From Paragonimus westermani (lineage: Eukaryota; Platyhelminthes; Trematoda; Plagiorchiida; Troglotrematidae), in assembly GCA_008508345.1 (NCBI GenBank), contig QNGE01000976.1:45198-109197 (forward strand): DNA of 64,000 bases, read 5' to 3'. The notes under the pieces are model-generated. The model did not search any database and was not told where the DNA came from. It saw only the letters and a program-made list of their open reading frames with translations. The position numbers were made by a program, and so were the translations under genes. Positions 25,222-39,618 of this stretch are shown one piece after another (position 1 is the first letter of the stretch; each line of letters begins with the position of its first letter).

Positions 25222-25271
25222 GATGCAAGCATTTCGTATTGACTCGTCGGTCAATACGATTTGCATGCATC
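25222..25271. repeat. Imperfect hairpin
   Basis: Arms of 22 bases (25222-25243 and 25250-25271) around a six-base loop TCGTCG. The inner nine pairs (CGTATTGAC with GTCAATACG) are perfect and the outer part has a few mismatches. Confidence 0.7.
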
Positions 25272-25345
25272 TGCCAGTTTTCGTGTTCTAACGGTCTTGT
25301 TCAAACTTCTGAAGGGAATGAACTGTTTCAAATTTTTTAAGTGAC
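25258..25345 (+). repeat. Penelope-like GIY-YIG start fragment, copy 2
   Basis: Matches 9955-10035 and 55710-55790. Translated it gives ICQFSCSNGLVQ. Its left edge overlaps the hairpin at 25222-25271. Confidence 0.6.
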
Positions 25346-27974
25346 TATTAATTGTTCACACACAGAACACTCTGATCTAAGTGGGTATTCAATATTCTAT
25401 TCATTTCTGGCCGAATGAAATGTCTGACAGATGGCGCATAATTGTGAATCTCAACAGATCCTATCCACTTCATCAACTTCGGCTATTCAGTTCCATGTGA
25501 ATGTTTGCGATTTATTAAATTAGTCGACCATCTAAGTTTACACTAGTGTACCAAAAGGCATAGTGGGAAGTTGGCCTGAAGAAATTTATTAAGGTTTAAC
25601 AACTGGGAGCGAACAGCTGGACCGAACACCATTGGTTACTACTACCTGGTTATTACTTGTGCATCCAATTACTGTTCTGTCTCTTCTGCATCTGTGTGAA
25701 CCGTGGCCGCAAGATTCCATGATTCACTTGAACCGGCCAGTGATCCTGTCCTTAATTTATTGGCTTGTCTGTGAGCGAAACCGATCCTCGCTTGTGATGA
25801 TACAGTCTGAATGTTTGTACGTGCGATTGCACCGAAGTGCTATGAGATCAAGTCTTTTATACTAAAAATTGACGGTGCATCGGTGACGGTTACACATATA
25901 TTCTCAAACTTACTCAAACTTACAGCAACTCTTCTAGAAAACACTGTCACTACGGAAACACCCCGAAGACTGGAAACTTTAAGGGAGGTACTTAAGAGAT
26001 TATTTTTCAAGAGTGAAATTTCCAAAAGAGAAAAGTGGTACACAATTAAGCTTCTAAATAAAATAATCATTGAACCATAGGCAACTATAATCAGTCAATT
26101 TCGAATGTTTGGGACTACCTACACTGGGGGAAATCAGCACGGTACCACGGCGCGGTAAAGTCAAACGTGAAAGCCTGAGAACTAGCAAATACAATCGCCA
26201 CCGGTATCAGAGTTAAGCTCAAAAGTAAATGAGACTAGTTATCATAAGCATTCCGGTTTTGAAAGTTTTGTGAACTTGGTTGGAGTCAACCACTAGGATT
26301 CAGTTAAATGCTTAGGTGAATATAAGACAATGATGAGCAGACAGTTGATCAGACCCCAACTGAACATACATACTGTATAATAACTATCTATGTTGATAAT
26401 TTACCAGTTGTCGGAGTGCAGACAGGAGATAATTTGCTCAACTAGAGTTGGATTTTGTGTATCACTTCCTTAATGCAGCTTCAATATAAAGTTGCAACAA
26501 TGAGTGTGGTGCCTGTTCAGTAAACAGTGTTTCTCATCCAGTTTCTTCTGATCGACCGATTAATTAGCTGGTAGCGTCAGTTCAGTTATGCTGTGTGTGA
26601 GATGTACGACTAGCCTGTATGTGTTAGCAATCGCAGATCGCGCGTCCGACACAGCGGTTGTGTTTGATATGTCAGCGGTAATAAAAGCGCGGAAGTTAAA
26701 ATGTGTCCAGTAAGGTTGGTCACGTTTCGTTCGATTAGCTCATTTATGATTGGTCACTACACAAAATCCTACGTCATCACTACTGACGGACGGTTAACTG
26801 TCATGAGATTATAGAGGGTGAAAATGAATGCATAAATGTGTATTTTCAAGCTGGTTGTTTGGTAGTTGGTTCAAAAAACTATACACAATTGCTGCAATCC
26901 AGATGCAACATTCAGTATGCGTTTTGGACTAAAGCTAACGGCGTGGCTCTAGTCTCCATAAACTGTTCAAGTAACCTTAACATCCCTAAAATAACCGAGG
27001 CTGAAAGTTTACGAATCACAAATCGATCATAAGCAGTCAGTTCATCACACAAGCAGGTCGGCCAGAGTTAAACCCCGGGTTCATGCAAAGGTATTTACTA
27101 CTGATGAATTGTCACAAAAATGAAAATTAAGTTTACTGATTCTTTCCGAAAGAGATTAGGCGCAAAGCTCTGTACGAATGTGAAAGCTATGGTTAATTGG
27201 GAGCAGTTTCCTACTTACAAGACTAAACATTCATAAAATAACGTTTTTGTTTGTGCAAGCTGAACAGAATGTCGAATAAACTTCTTCATTTTGTGACTTA
27301 CATCAGTCTTACTGAAACCATCCAAATTGGTTACACCCGATTCACCATACGTGCACTGTCAGTACTTACTAAAGACAAGCATCAGATTACACTGCAGTGT
27401 ACCCGGTCCAGCAAGTCTTATCAGCTCGGTGCAACCAAGGGAGACAACTAGGCCTGATTAGCTGTCATGTGTAGTGAATCAACCACCAGGGTGGAACGAG
27501 ACGGTGAACAACACAAGTCGATACAGTTAAGTCTTCGTAGATGGGATATCCGAGCAAACAGCGGGACCACAAACCTAACGATCGATAACACGAATCCTGA
27601 TACGGTCAGCGTTGTATGTGTTAGCAACTATTATCAAACCGGGGATTTAAAAACAGCCAAAACGAGAAATTCACAAATAAATCCTTTTCAGAAAACCATT
27701 GGATTGACAAACAAGTAAAGTATTTCGGATCCGGTTGAAGTGCTCATACAAAGGACGGGAAGCAACTAAGAATAAACTTTCGAAAGCGATTAGTTGAAAT
27801 GAAGTAGCTCAGTCTAGTTAATTGAAACTGAATCCCTTTGAGCGATTTGAGGAGAAATGTCGAAAGACAAATTAATTTATGAACTGATTTCGCACACTCT
27901 CATCAGTCGTAAACATGAGGCTAGCGTAAAAACAAAAACAAGACTTAGCTCAGAGGTGACCCAATTGCGACATT
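25346..27974. other. No recognisable feature
   Basis: ORFs up to 89 codons (25811-26080) have no motif; no repeat or RNA gene was noticed. Confidence 0.45.
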
Positions 27975-28036
27975 GACAAGAACAACATGCCTAAACGCGG
28001 CAAATGCTCTACCAGCTGAATTACGAAGCCACGCCG
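27975..28036 (-). repeat. tRNA-like SINE head (5' half)
   Basis: On the minus strand GGCTTCGTAATTCAGCTGG then TAGAGCATTTGCC resembles the 5' half of a tRNA, with acceptor strand, D-arm and A-box (TAGCTCAGTTGGTAGAGCA in typical tRNAs), and an anticodon-like arm TGCC-loop-GGCA. The T-arm/B-box is not recognisable, so it is a truncated SINE or tRNA pseudogene. Confidence 0.45.
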
Positions 28037-29123
28037 GTAGTTCAGGAACTTCACATCTGGACCTAGTTACCCACTCATACGGAATCCAGTCACATAGAGT
28101 CCAACAAATGATTCGGCCGATCATTTAGGGTGTGCAACCTGTCAGTCAATGTAACATCATAGTGCAAAGTTTGTACTCTGAAACACATTAACCAAATGGT
28201 CAATATTAAATGCTTTGAAAAGCGATCATTTAGTTGTACCTAAATTGTTGATCATTTCCGAAGCCTTGGTCGCTGAGTGACTGCTCGGTTAGATAACAAA
28301 GACATCAAATCTATCCTCTATCGAGTGATAGTTCAATGAAGACAACGGACTGTCACTATCTGATTACCAACCGACGGTAAGTTTGATTCCCAAATTAGGT
28401 GGCACGTTCACGTTTTACAATGAAAGCAAACAACGCATGTACTCAGTAACAGTAAGGACAGGCTAAACCAATCGCCACACAAGAAAGTTACGGAGCAAGT
28501 TGCCATAGAAAGCTAAATACTAGGAAGCTTTTGTGCAAAATCTTTGAAAATAAAGTTATTTACTCACGATAGACAACAAATATCGAACCTACGGTATAAC
28601 TTGACAAAAGGGGAAACAAGCGGAGGGATCACCTACCAGCATTCTCAGGCAGAAACGTTAGACCATGCACTTATCTTAACAATGACTTCTTTTTTTAGGT
28701 AACTTTAGATTTCTTACGTTTCATATTCTTGGACGGCTGGACCACATATGCTGTTCCGAATATATGATAAACTTTGTTATTGATAGCGTTAATTGAACGC
28801 GCAGATCGCATAATCGAAAGGCTGATTCAACGAATAAAGTCGGTCACTGTGGTTTCATGAACGTGGTGGCGGTGGGGTGACCAACGGAAACGAACCGCAT
28901 GTACGGTCGTACATGAAGGCTGTGAAACAAGTTGAAGGCATGAGGCGAATTACGAATTGAAGCAGGTAAAAGTCACAAACCTTGGGAATCTCGGGAAAGC
29001 TGTAAGATGGTTATGATTACAACGGTTCATGATGGTCATACTTAACCCAATACCTCATGACCAGTTTCGTCTTTGTGTGAATCCATTAGGTGGAAGTAGT
29101 CTCTATTAAGGACCATATCAGTA
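28037..29123. other. No recognisable feature
   Basis: Nothing coding or repetitive that I can support. Confidence 0.45.
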
Positions 29124-29315
29124 ATCATCATCATCACCATCATCGTCATAGACAGCAATACATCAGTGGTTCACACTGATGATTAACTGTCACAAAACCA
29201 CGAAGAAAAAGCAAACTCTATATAGGAAGTGAGAAGGAGAAAAGAAAGAGACTGGAAGGGACCTAACTACTGAAAATAACTACGTCCATAGTCAAACATT
29301 CAACATCAAGATGCT
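29124..29315 (-). repeat. RTE-like LINE 3' tail, copy B
   Basis: The reverse complement matches the last ~190 bases of 20404-20775, including TGTGAACCACTGATGTATTG, and ends in a GATGATGGTGATGATGATGA simple repeat. Only the 3' UTR remains. Confidence 0.85.
29161..29181 (-). other. Conserved 3'-terminal stem-loop of RTE-like tail
   Basis: On the minus strand CATCAGTG, loop TGAAC, CACTGATG: a perfect eight-base stem, 24-40 bases before the simple-repeat end. Confidence 0.65.
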
Positions 29316-32300
29316 TATACTAGCCGAATTTCGGCTACCACTTCTATAAACATCGTTTGTGACGAGAAAGAAATCACACATTTTTATTCCCAAAGGGAAA
29401 AAATATTCGGCATGCCAGAGGAGTGCGGGAAAGAGCTTATCAGCAGCTGTTGGTAACAAAATGATTTGAGCAACATAGAGACAGACGATAGTTAGATTGC
29501 TTTCTGAACCGTTCGTGACTTCGTTGCGGTGATTATACGGTAGCCCATGGTTATGGAAAATATTTATACATGCCATAATGAGTGACCGAGTGGGTGGGTT
29601 CGACATACCATGTTGAGCAAACTAGCTCGACCTGCACGCTTCCGAAGATGAGTAACGGACGTCATCACCCAAGAACGCAAGTGAGCGAGGAATTTCTAGT
29701 CAGAAAATTGACGCAGGAAGCATATGCTGTGAAAATGCATTGAACAGATTTATTTGCATGCAATCCATGGACAGCGCGATTGCCAATGATAATCCAATTA
29801 ACGGTGAATACTTTTTTGACAGGCAGCACTTCATCGTTTCTTTCCGTGATTTCCTCCGGTTACTTCAACACACATGTGCTTTTGTCTGACTACCCACGAT
29901 TAGTAAAGTGTGGTCGCTCATCTTCCTTACGCAAATTGAGGCCGCTAGAGCAACCAGGTCCCAGAATGAAAGGCATTGAGGATTTAGTTGGCTGTGGTAG
30001 ATAAACTTTTAAACGCGGGGTCTGCCAGTGCACCATCACCAGTGTTCAATTGCAAGAAAAAGCCATTCCCGAAGAGTATCGGGAGCCCCCATAGTTAGTG
30101 AACGGTATAACGTAGATCTAGTCATATGTGTGGTGTACCATCCGAAACAACGTTCAGTCGCTCATGTTGAGATGGGAAGTCGCCAAACGATTCGGCTTCA
30201 CCCTAAATTTACAACAGTTTTCTTACTGTGTGCAACAAGAAGGTGCATGCATGTAGAGATCAGGCCGAAATGAGTTGGACAATTATCTGCCTCTCGTTAT
30301 TAATGAAACTTCTTTTGAGATCACGCCGACCACTGGTCAACGAACAGTTACAAAGAAATACCAATTAGATTGTTCTCCGAATATTCGTAATAGGCCTTTA
30401 TCGTGTATTTGATTGAGAATCACTTTACGACAGATGTATCAGGCGTGCATGACGGCACAATCATTGATACAATGACTATTATTTCAGAATCATTCAGAGG
30501 CATAACATAAGCCTTGGTAATGTATGCATACTGTCATCATTCTTGTCAGTGCATATCGGAACCAGAATCAGTCAATCACTTTTTGAGTAAGGTGGCAAAA
30601 ACTCTCACATTGTTTCGGGCAAGGGAAGGGCATCGATCCTTTCAATTGTGACCTACAATCAACCGCCTCAATGTCAGGTGGTTATCTTTGACGGCCATCA
30701 CTTTGCACGACTAGAGGCACGAGGTTGTCTCTCATGAATCAAGAACTTATAGTTTGAGATTTTTGTGTCTCACTCCATATTCATCCGAGTTAGTCCTCGA
30801 TTGCACGCACTTTCAACGTTAGTGATTTCTGATACTTCCAAGCACGTTAGTGGACGGTAATATTAGCAAAAGAAGTATTCTTTAGCTGTACAAGCAGGAA
30901 TGATTGGCCGATTAGTTTCAGTGCAGCAAATTATGAGAATGATTGCAGCTGGAATTATGGCTGTGTCCACGCTAACAACCAATGCTAAATCTTTGAAATG
31001 TATTGCCCCGATTTCTGAGTTCTGACATACGCTATCGGTTAAATTAGAAATCCAAAAGCCAAACTTTTCTAAACCAAAGTGTGGTGAAAATCTATTCGAT
31101 TCACCGTTTATCTGACAAGAGGCAAATCCAAATGTCAAGTTAAAGATACAGCATCAGGATTGGATGAACAGTCTCAGTTTTACGCCTTCCGTTGTTTGCC
31201 AATTTACTTGTTTCGCGTTGCAGCAATTAACTTATAGTTTGTGACTTTGCATATACTACCAGATAGTGACAAACTGTGATTTCTTTAATACTGTTGTACG
31301 TCCATAAATATGGTATCTCATCTTATGAGTATGAACTGCTTACTGCAACCAGTACCAGGTCTTCTGCATATTAGTTTCGTGGGAGGTTTCAACTCAAGTT
31401 CGATTTCTAAGGCTATTGGAAGTTCCTAATTTCTAAAATCACGCAAAGTTATAAAGGCATACCGAGCCAAAATAATGTAAACTGCTGGCATTTCGTTGTT
31501 TACTTTCAAATACCAATGAAAGATCAACGTTCAACAGGGGTGCAAGCGCAACCCTTTCAATCGCCTGATTTTTTTGTAGCATAGCGAAATGTGGTTAGCG
31601 AAAAAATGTGCAAACATTGCATCTCCACAAAACTCACTAATACACAGTGGTTGGCATAAACCGACTGAGTTAATTGTGATCAGAAGTCCGTCCATATCTC
31701 GACTTATTGGATATGTAAAAACGAGATGCAAAAATTCTCGTTTTGATCCAACCTGTAATCCTGACAAACGTGTTGTGATGAGCCAGGTTATGCCCGTTTT
31801 ACAACTATTCAGATGACAAGAGTTACTAATGAAACCCTTTTGAATGAGTCTTCCAACAACAGGGAGCCACAACTTTCTCTCCATAACATTTCTGCCTGTT
31901 GGCCCATCCATCCATCAGGATTGTCCTCCAAATCTCAACTCGTATAGGAGTAGCACAGTGAGTTAACAAGACTTGATCTACTTGATGTTGTCTCCTATGT
32001 CTATGTCACAAACTAACATCCCAGTGTTAATGTTGTGTTCAGAATAAAATCTGCAAACTTTAATGTCTGCGTGAATCATCTATTGTGTATGACCATAGTC
32101 ACGCTTCAAATCTGTGATACTGACAAGCAGATAACCAAGAACATGAGTATATTGCGAGTACGGATCTCTCAAGGAGATGTGCCCTGTTGCCAGTTCATTT
32201 ACTCCTGAAACTGTAATAAATAGGCCAGTGTTATCAATCAGGTCTATCATTTGGTGAGAATCAGAAAGAAATGCAAGCGAACTGAAGAAAAGTTAGTCAA

Positions 32301-35300
32301 ATCAAGACAAGTATTCGCAGATATTTCTGATGGTTATCATGATTGAAAAAAATGTGTAACAATCTGTCCACAATTCAATCTATTAGGCAGTCGGGGTGGA
32401 AGGATAAAGTTGTTACTTTGTGACTTGTAGGTAACTTGTAATCTTCACATTATACAGAGGGTAATTAAAGCTTTTTTTATAGACAAAGGTCAGAAGATGG
32501 TAATCAAAAAGGGAACAGGCTATTCCATGCATTTTAATACGCCATACAATGACCTATGAACGGAAATTTTCTTTCCGCGTTGTTAGTTTCGTCATACCAA
32601 GGTGGGACCTTGAAACGGACGATAAATCATGTTCGTTTTGATGAATGCAGTCACCCCGTGAGAAGTAACAGGCATATCAAATTCATTCGTGAAGGAACCG
32701 ATTTACTCTTTCCTACAGCTATTCAGGAACCTCCAATTGAATAGGACGTTTTCACAAACTTCATTTTGCGTTAACTAGTCGGATCCTCTTGTCTGCGACA
32801 CATGGTAAACGAAACAGCTCCCAGTTGACCCCAACTATGACGGGTGAGCAATCACGTGAACACTTAGCAATAAGTTTCCAGCTTGGATATTTGTGGGATA
32901 GCAATAACTATATTGCAATATGCGCACTTATGAAGGAGTGGCTTGAACCATCTGACTCTGTGAACGACGGTCATTGGTTCAGCAGCATATCGAGCCTTAC
33001 CTTAGTTACACAGTGCTGTTAAGCTCTCAAAATAAAGTAGACTGAATCACCACACCTAACAACACATACCTATCACGATCAACGAAGCGTCAAGGATCAT
33101 CAGAACTTAAAATCCTGGCGGACGGTCTCTTCTATCCAGCAGATGATCTGATTGGAAGTGTGGAATGGTCAAACCGTATGGCTGGCATGGCGGTTGTAGC
33201 AGTCATCTTGCGATCCCACTCGGCTCCTCACGTGTCAAGTCGTTTAGTTTCAATGACACCCACACATGTGTACTTACATATCCACCGATCCGAAAACATT
33301 TCCCCACATCCAAACGCACACTAGCACGTGGTCACCACCTGTACACAGCCAACTAAAATGCTCCAACCAAATTTGATTCGGTACGTTCGAGGCGCAGACA
33401 CGTTTGTCACGGTTGGACCTGGATTTGGACAGAAAACCACACAGCTGCGGAGGACAGGGCGCAGTCCGGACGCGAACGCTCCTGTGTTAAGCTTGTACAT
33501 CAATCTCAACAATAAAGTTCTGGAAAATCGATTCAACTTCTTCGTTGACTATCTTCGAGATATCGTTGTTTGTTAGTGGTTATCCAACCTATCATGAGTA
33601 AGAGTTACACAAAAATGGCGACGCACTAATCCGGATTGCAAAAAGACAACCGCTGGGGAAATAGCGCGCTTCGTATGCCGATTGCATAAGAAAGGTTTCA
33701 ACAGGTCATTGTAAAATTATTGTCACGTGTATCTTAATCCCTGAGTGCTCTCTTCTCAACCCGAATGACAGGGGGAAAGCGATGAACAGTTGTCTGTCAC
33801 ACATTTTTTAATAGTTCATTGATTTGGGGTTATTAGGAGACCTACTTTCTCCACCTATCATGTCACTCAAGTTGAAGCCATATATGTGGATGGCTCATCA
33901 ACTCTTAGTGAAAAACATTTGGGATATTATTTGAGAAGTTCCACTCTCTGTATGTAAACGAATATGCAATACGTAAGATGAAAATGGTTACTTGCGTTGT
34001 ATTCCTTTCAAACACATTTTGATCAAGCTAACGATTTTATTCAGTACAGCCAGATATTCAGAGAATTTCAGGTACAAGAGTTCCAATCACAAAAAATTTT
34101 AATCCAAATTTGCCTCAAGGCACCGGAGATGTGACATAAGTTGGCTGAGCCGCACATGTGTTGACCTGCTATGATGGTTCGGAAAAGCTACATCAGCACC
34201 GTAATACCAGTTAGTTGACTCTCAGATGGCTGGATATGTCATCCGTGAATTCGGACACTTTCGAAACGACTGGACCTGTTGTATGAGCTGAAGTTTATTG
34301 AGTATGTTCTGAGAACAGGTCACAACAATTCCTTGTTTGTACTTGGTCTACGGTTGATTTCATGAACTTACACCGGCCATCCCGGACGGCAAATTAACCA
34401 CTACTCAATACTAGACTTTTGTCTACCTTTTTGATAACACTTGCCTACGAGCTTCTGTTTATTTGCACTCTGGTTTCAGTTTCCTAATCACTTGCATAAG
34501 CATTGGTCTCGGTTAGTGATAGGGTACAATCACTTACGGTGCATTCAACCTGGAGTAGATAACCAATTTGCTGATGTTTGCTATTTTTCTTAAGCTCCAT
34601 TGCTTACTGTATTTAGCATCGTAATAATGTCAAACACATTTTCTGACCCCTACTTCTAGGGTGATTGGTTGAGTTATCTTTTACCTTTGGTAGATACTTA
34701 CGAATTTTTGCAGACGTAGTCGCTGCCGATCTAACGAGCAGACAGACGTTCCGGGCAAACCACACGTGGCTCACTGTCTCGTAGAGCAATCAGGATCGAT
34801 ACGCCGGTCATCTTCAGTGAATTCAATTTAACGCACCAGCCGCAGGTTGCAAGGGGACTAAAGTATTTCGAAAAGTTTGATGCACCGCACAACCTGCAAA
34901 AAATTACGAATTTCCGGCCAGGTAAAAATGAAATTAAGACGGCTTAGAGTAGAACGTCTAGCATATTACACCCGCTAGAGTTATATCGACGTTACCGCTG
35001 GTTATCTGGCATGCAGTTGTGATTGGTAGCAATGACTGATGATCGAAGCATCGTTACATTTCAATGACATCGGTTTTCAGCCACGGTTGATTTCAGCTGC
35101 CATCAGCTGTTTCGACCCCGTTGGGCCTAAGTACCAACACCGAGGTCTCTAGTCCGTGATCACTTAGAACAGGTCGAAATACAAGGCCAGACCAATCCAT
35201 TATAATGTAAGGCCAGACGTAGGTTTGAACGTAATACGATCATTTCGCGAATTTTTAAGAGCCACTTAATGCATGAATTAATAGTGGATTCCGGTGGATT

Positions 35301-38300
35301 GGACTAGGATTTAAACAACTAAATTTGAAAGATGAACAGACACTTGCTCATTTAACTTTTGGTGGGGAACCTACAGCATTACTTTGAAACCTTTTGCATA
35401 CAGCAATGGGTGGTTGCAATCAATGATGCGTTAACGAGGTAACATTCAAGCAATAAACAAGTGACTTATCGCTTATTTTTCTGTGGGCTGCTTTCTGTTT
35501 GATCAGCCATTTTTAAGTATTCTGAACCATTCTAATGTCAAAGCTTCTGGAACGTTCCAGAATGAACACACATTGGCCAATTTAAAGTGTTACTAGTCCC
35601 ATTGCCACGTCTATTGTCCTCCGTACAAGAAATCTATCAGAAAGTAAAGCGCTTCTCTGTGTCCGAATAGAATTTCTACGGAAAGGTATGCATAACATTG
35701 TGAAAAATGGTTAAAATGAACCATACATCTATCCTTACGTTAGTTCAGCTCCGTCAGACTGAAGCCTTGTTCTAACGCTAGCGGATATATGAAGATTTTC
35801 TCGCCTGTGTGAGCCTATTGAGTCAACCTGGTTACTAGAATGCACCTGAGCAGATTGTTTTCCTTAACACAATTTGTGCAGGTGATCATACTTTGGCTGG
35901 GTTACAACGTTCAGTTGTGTAAACGTAATAGGTCCCACCAACGCAGAAGCACAATGTATGTTGGATTTCTCGGCGATTGACTGACAGCTCAGAGCACGGA
36001 AGCGATATGCACATTAAGTGTGAGTGAATAGGATTTAAAAAAATATTTTCCTGATATATTTTGTTATCACAGCCGTTTTCCATTCACTGGTAACTAGTGG
36101 AATGTTGAAATGAATCATGTTTCCAGTCGCAAGGACGTCTGCGGAGTGAATTCTAACCCGATATTCGGTCGCTTAACTGCACACGACTACAACACCAGTT
36201 CAAACGGAATTCTTGACCTAACGCTTCCACTCCAGGCTTCACGACCGACAGCAATATCACAGATCTGATCAACTTAATAAGCTCAATCGATATTCACGAA
36301 CGCTCTACTCATCTAGGGGCATCGACACCCGCTTGTCAAAAATAAATCACCTAGCACCCAACCCCAAACCCTCAAATTAATTCCGGGCGTAATTTGCGAA
36401 CATATACCCTATCTTTTGGACCACACATTTCATGCAATATCCACAAGGTGAATTATTTATTTCTTCCTGTTACCTCTAGATTAATGTGTTGCGCTGTCTC
36501 TCTTAATTCTTGCTGGCATCCGTGTAACTGATTGCCGAAAGTCTGAGCACTCTTGAGTGCCTGACTGTCAACTCAGAGTGTGCAGTCTATGACAAGGGGC
36601 AGGATTCTAATTTGTCTTCTTCTAGCCCACTCAACCTGTGGCCTGGTTCCCCCTTATGTCTAAAATACCTTAAAAGAGAACTCAACTGAAAATCCAAGGT
36701 ATGTATGTTCAACCTATATGGTTGCCATGACCTCGAAAGAGGACCACAGTGCGTTGCAGAGCCCGTTACTGAGTTAAACGCCAAATCTGTCGCCTCACCG
36801 TGGATGCATCGCGTATTCCACCTCGCTTTACTGGACCTACGAACACAAACCCTAATAAGAAAAGAACTGCGAGGCTAATCGAAGCAAGCGAGTAAGAATC
36901 ACCTCAATAGCCGCTTGGCCCGATCTGTGTTAATAACACGAACCATAATTCCCCAACTACAGTGACAATCTAGTAAGCCTGTTGACTCCGAGGCTCATTT
37001 TGCTAGCCACATTAATAACCAACTTCTGTTAACCAGTCATTCAAGCAGAATTTCAACATCAAACTACTCAAAACCGAAGACACCCAAGCGACTGGGGCAG
37101 ACCCACCAAGTCAAAGTGAATGAAAAGAAGCCGAGAAAACTCCACTCCATTCAAACTGGCGGACATTGTGAAGCAAACATTGTAGACATGGGCCATGGGC
37201 GCATCTTAGGCATAGTGGTGAATGTTCATGGTATACGTGATGGGCTATTAAAAATAGTGAAATGATCCGAAATTCATCACTCACTGGTAACCATAGTGAA
37301 ACGCCTAGATGTGACTTCACTCTATGTAAAAATGAAAGGTTGGTAAACATTTACTCGCTTACATTCGTTGGATCATTTATTGAATCAACGATAGATACGT
37401 CGTGTTTTATGGTCTCCCGTGGCCCCAACATATCACTAATAACTCGGTTAAATTGTGACGTTTATCGCTCCACTACATTGCGTGAAGTCCATAAACGCTC
37501 ATCCCGGTTACTGTATAATACTACTTCAGCGAACACGCCAGTTTTAATAATTCCCCGTTAGACTCAACAAGCCTTTGACGAAGGTTTATTATTTTGCGAG
37601 GATTGCTCAATAAATTCCTTATTCCCAACAAATTCACGGTCGCCCAGCTTGTTAAGTAGGTTGTTTTCCTTCATTTCAGTGCTGGTGATAAATTTGCCTG
37701 CAGATTCCATTCCTACTCCTAACATGAAAAAATATGTGACAAAAGCTGGCCCCAGGCAATTTGTAAGGGTTGCAAACACACTGCAAACACTTCATTTACC
37801 CCGCGTACTGTTGTTGAGAGCTTCACGTAAACATTAAGTCCGTTGACTGAATGTTCAGTTATCCAGGATGAATACGACTATTTATAGTTGGCGTTGGTAA
37901 CAGCGTATATATCGTGAGAGGTGGTACTTCCCCCAGCCCAGCCTTAGACGTGGATACAAACTGTAGGAATCTGAGAGCAGTAGTTGAGATCGGTTTCAAA
38001 TTTTGAACAATCCTCTCAGTGAACACAAACTGTGAAGCGAAATGGAAATTGATAAGACTACAATGAGTCGTTATTTTCTCACGTCACAATACTCGAATTG
38101 AAACAAATGGATGAAGTAGCTATTGATAATTGGTTTGGGATGAGTAACTGGTTTGCAGTACTGGTTTTAGACTGCTTGTTTACCTGCCAGTCGTCTTACC
38201 ATCGTCTAATGAGTTCTTTGGTCTAGTGAATATTTTCGTTGAATGAAAAATAAGCAACTGTTGCCCGATTATTTCACAAGTGGCAAGCTGTCTGTGTGTT

Positions 38301-39618
38301 GTCGCTGTCCAATTAATCGCATCCTCATCAACTCGTGAACTCACATGTGATGTGCCTATCGCCACTCTACTCGTAATGAGTTCAATGAGAGTGTGACAGG
38401 AGGACCATCAATTGTGAATCCGGGAGCTCAAGCTAATTTTCCGTTTTATTCCGTTCTGTGTAAAGATTACTTGGCACGCATGAGTAAATCATGAGCTACC
38501 TCTCAGTCTTCAGCTGCACAAAAATGGATTCCGTGAATATTTTCTGAAAGTAAAAGAGTCGCAAAAAAACAACTTCCAATTTTTGATCCCCATGAGTGAG
38601 AAACATTCACTTTTTGGGGTTTGAAACTCGGCTGAAATGAAGTGCAAATTAAACCGAAAGATGTGAGAACATCTACAATCTGAGTTGGGGCAGTATGACA
38701 ACATCGAGTACTCGCCCAGGTCAAGTAGTAAACGATAAGGGTACAAATGAGGAAGTTATTCACTTTAGTCACCCTATAGATCAAATATCCTTTCACTGAG
38801 ATGAACATATGAATATACTTTTTCACTCAAAATACTCACCAGCCCACGGTGTAAGAACACTGTGGCCAGGAGTATGGCCATCGATCGAAAACAAGAGTAA
38901 GGACATGAACCGAGCAGGAAACAACGAGACTGTGGCTGTGATTTCAGTCGATGAACTTCGGGGGTACACACGCGGAGCACAACAGGAGTGATACCACTCA
39001 TATACTTGAAATATGGCTTGGTAAAGCTACACAGATTATGTCAATTCAGCCAGGTACTCGGTGGGAAAACAGACTACATTTCCTGTTTCCAATAAGGAGC
39101 CAGTCAGATAAAGATTGCTGAAAGCACACTGCCCAGCAACCTCATCAGTATGTAGGCTCTCTATTGATGAATGAAGGTGACCGAATGATACTGCGGATGA
39201 GCAGACTAAACGCTAAATTTTCTCCTGATTGGAAATTGAAAAGACGAGAAGAAAATCGCGAGGAGCATATGCATAGAAGAACGCGTACATGCAGCGAAGG
39301 TACACATTCAAATAAGTACATAAAAAATTACAAGAGATCGTGGATCAAAAAGGAGGACATGAATGGTGCTTAAGAAGAACCACCGAAGTCTCAGAAAACC
39401 GTGGCATTATCAAATGGAATCAGTCTACATGTTGAACATTAATGTCGGGCGAAACTGTGGCTTTGTAAACAAAGTTGAGGGTCGTGCAAAATAAACGTGA
39501 AACAGTGTTCCTTGCGTCTGGGGTTGATTGTACGCTTAGTGAGGGGGCAGGAATCAGCAGATCCAGTGAGGCAAAGGATACAACGAGCTAAAGGACATGT
39601 AATCTCGGGAAATGGTTT
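29316..39618. other. Gene-poor stretch downstream of the ABCC gene
   Basis: About 10 kb in which I recognise no gene. The larger ORFs (31531-31911 minus, 126 codons; 33328-33576 plus; 38503-38826 minus) have no motifs, no paired exon structure and no match to the element families seen elsewhere. A block near 35080-35150 (minus) vaguely resembles a hammerhead-like core but is too degenerate to call. The true 3' end of the ABCC transcript must lie near the top of this interval. Confidence 0.4.

Noticed and set aside
31531..31911. 126-codon minus-strand ORF
   Set aside because: No recognisable domain, and the opposite strand is equally open for 75 codons; no supporting neighbours.
35080..35150. 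Hammerhead-like sequence on the minus strand (CCCAACGGGG then TCGAAAC)
   Set aside because: Stem II and GAAAC look right but the CUGANGA box is CTTAGG and stem I does not pair; too degenerate to call.
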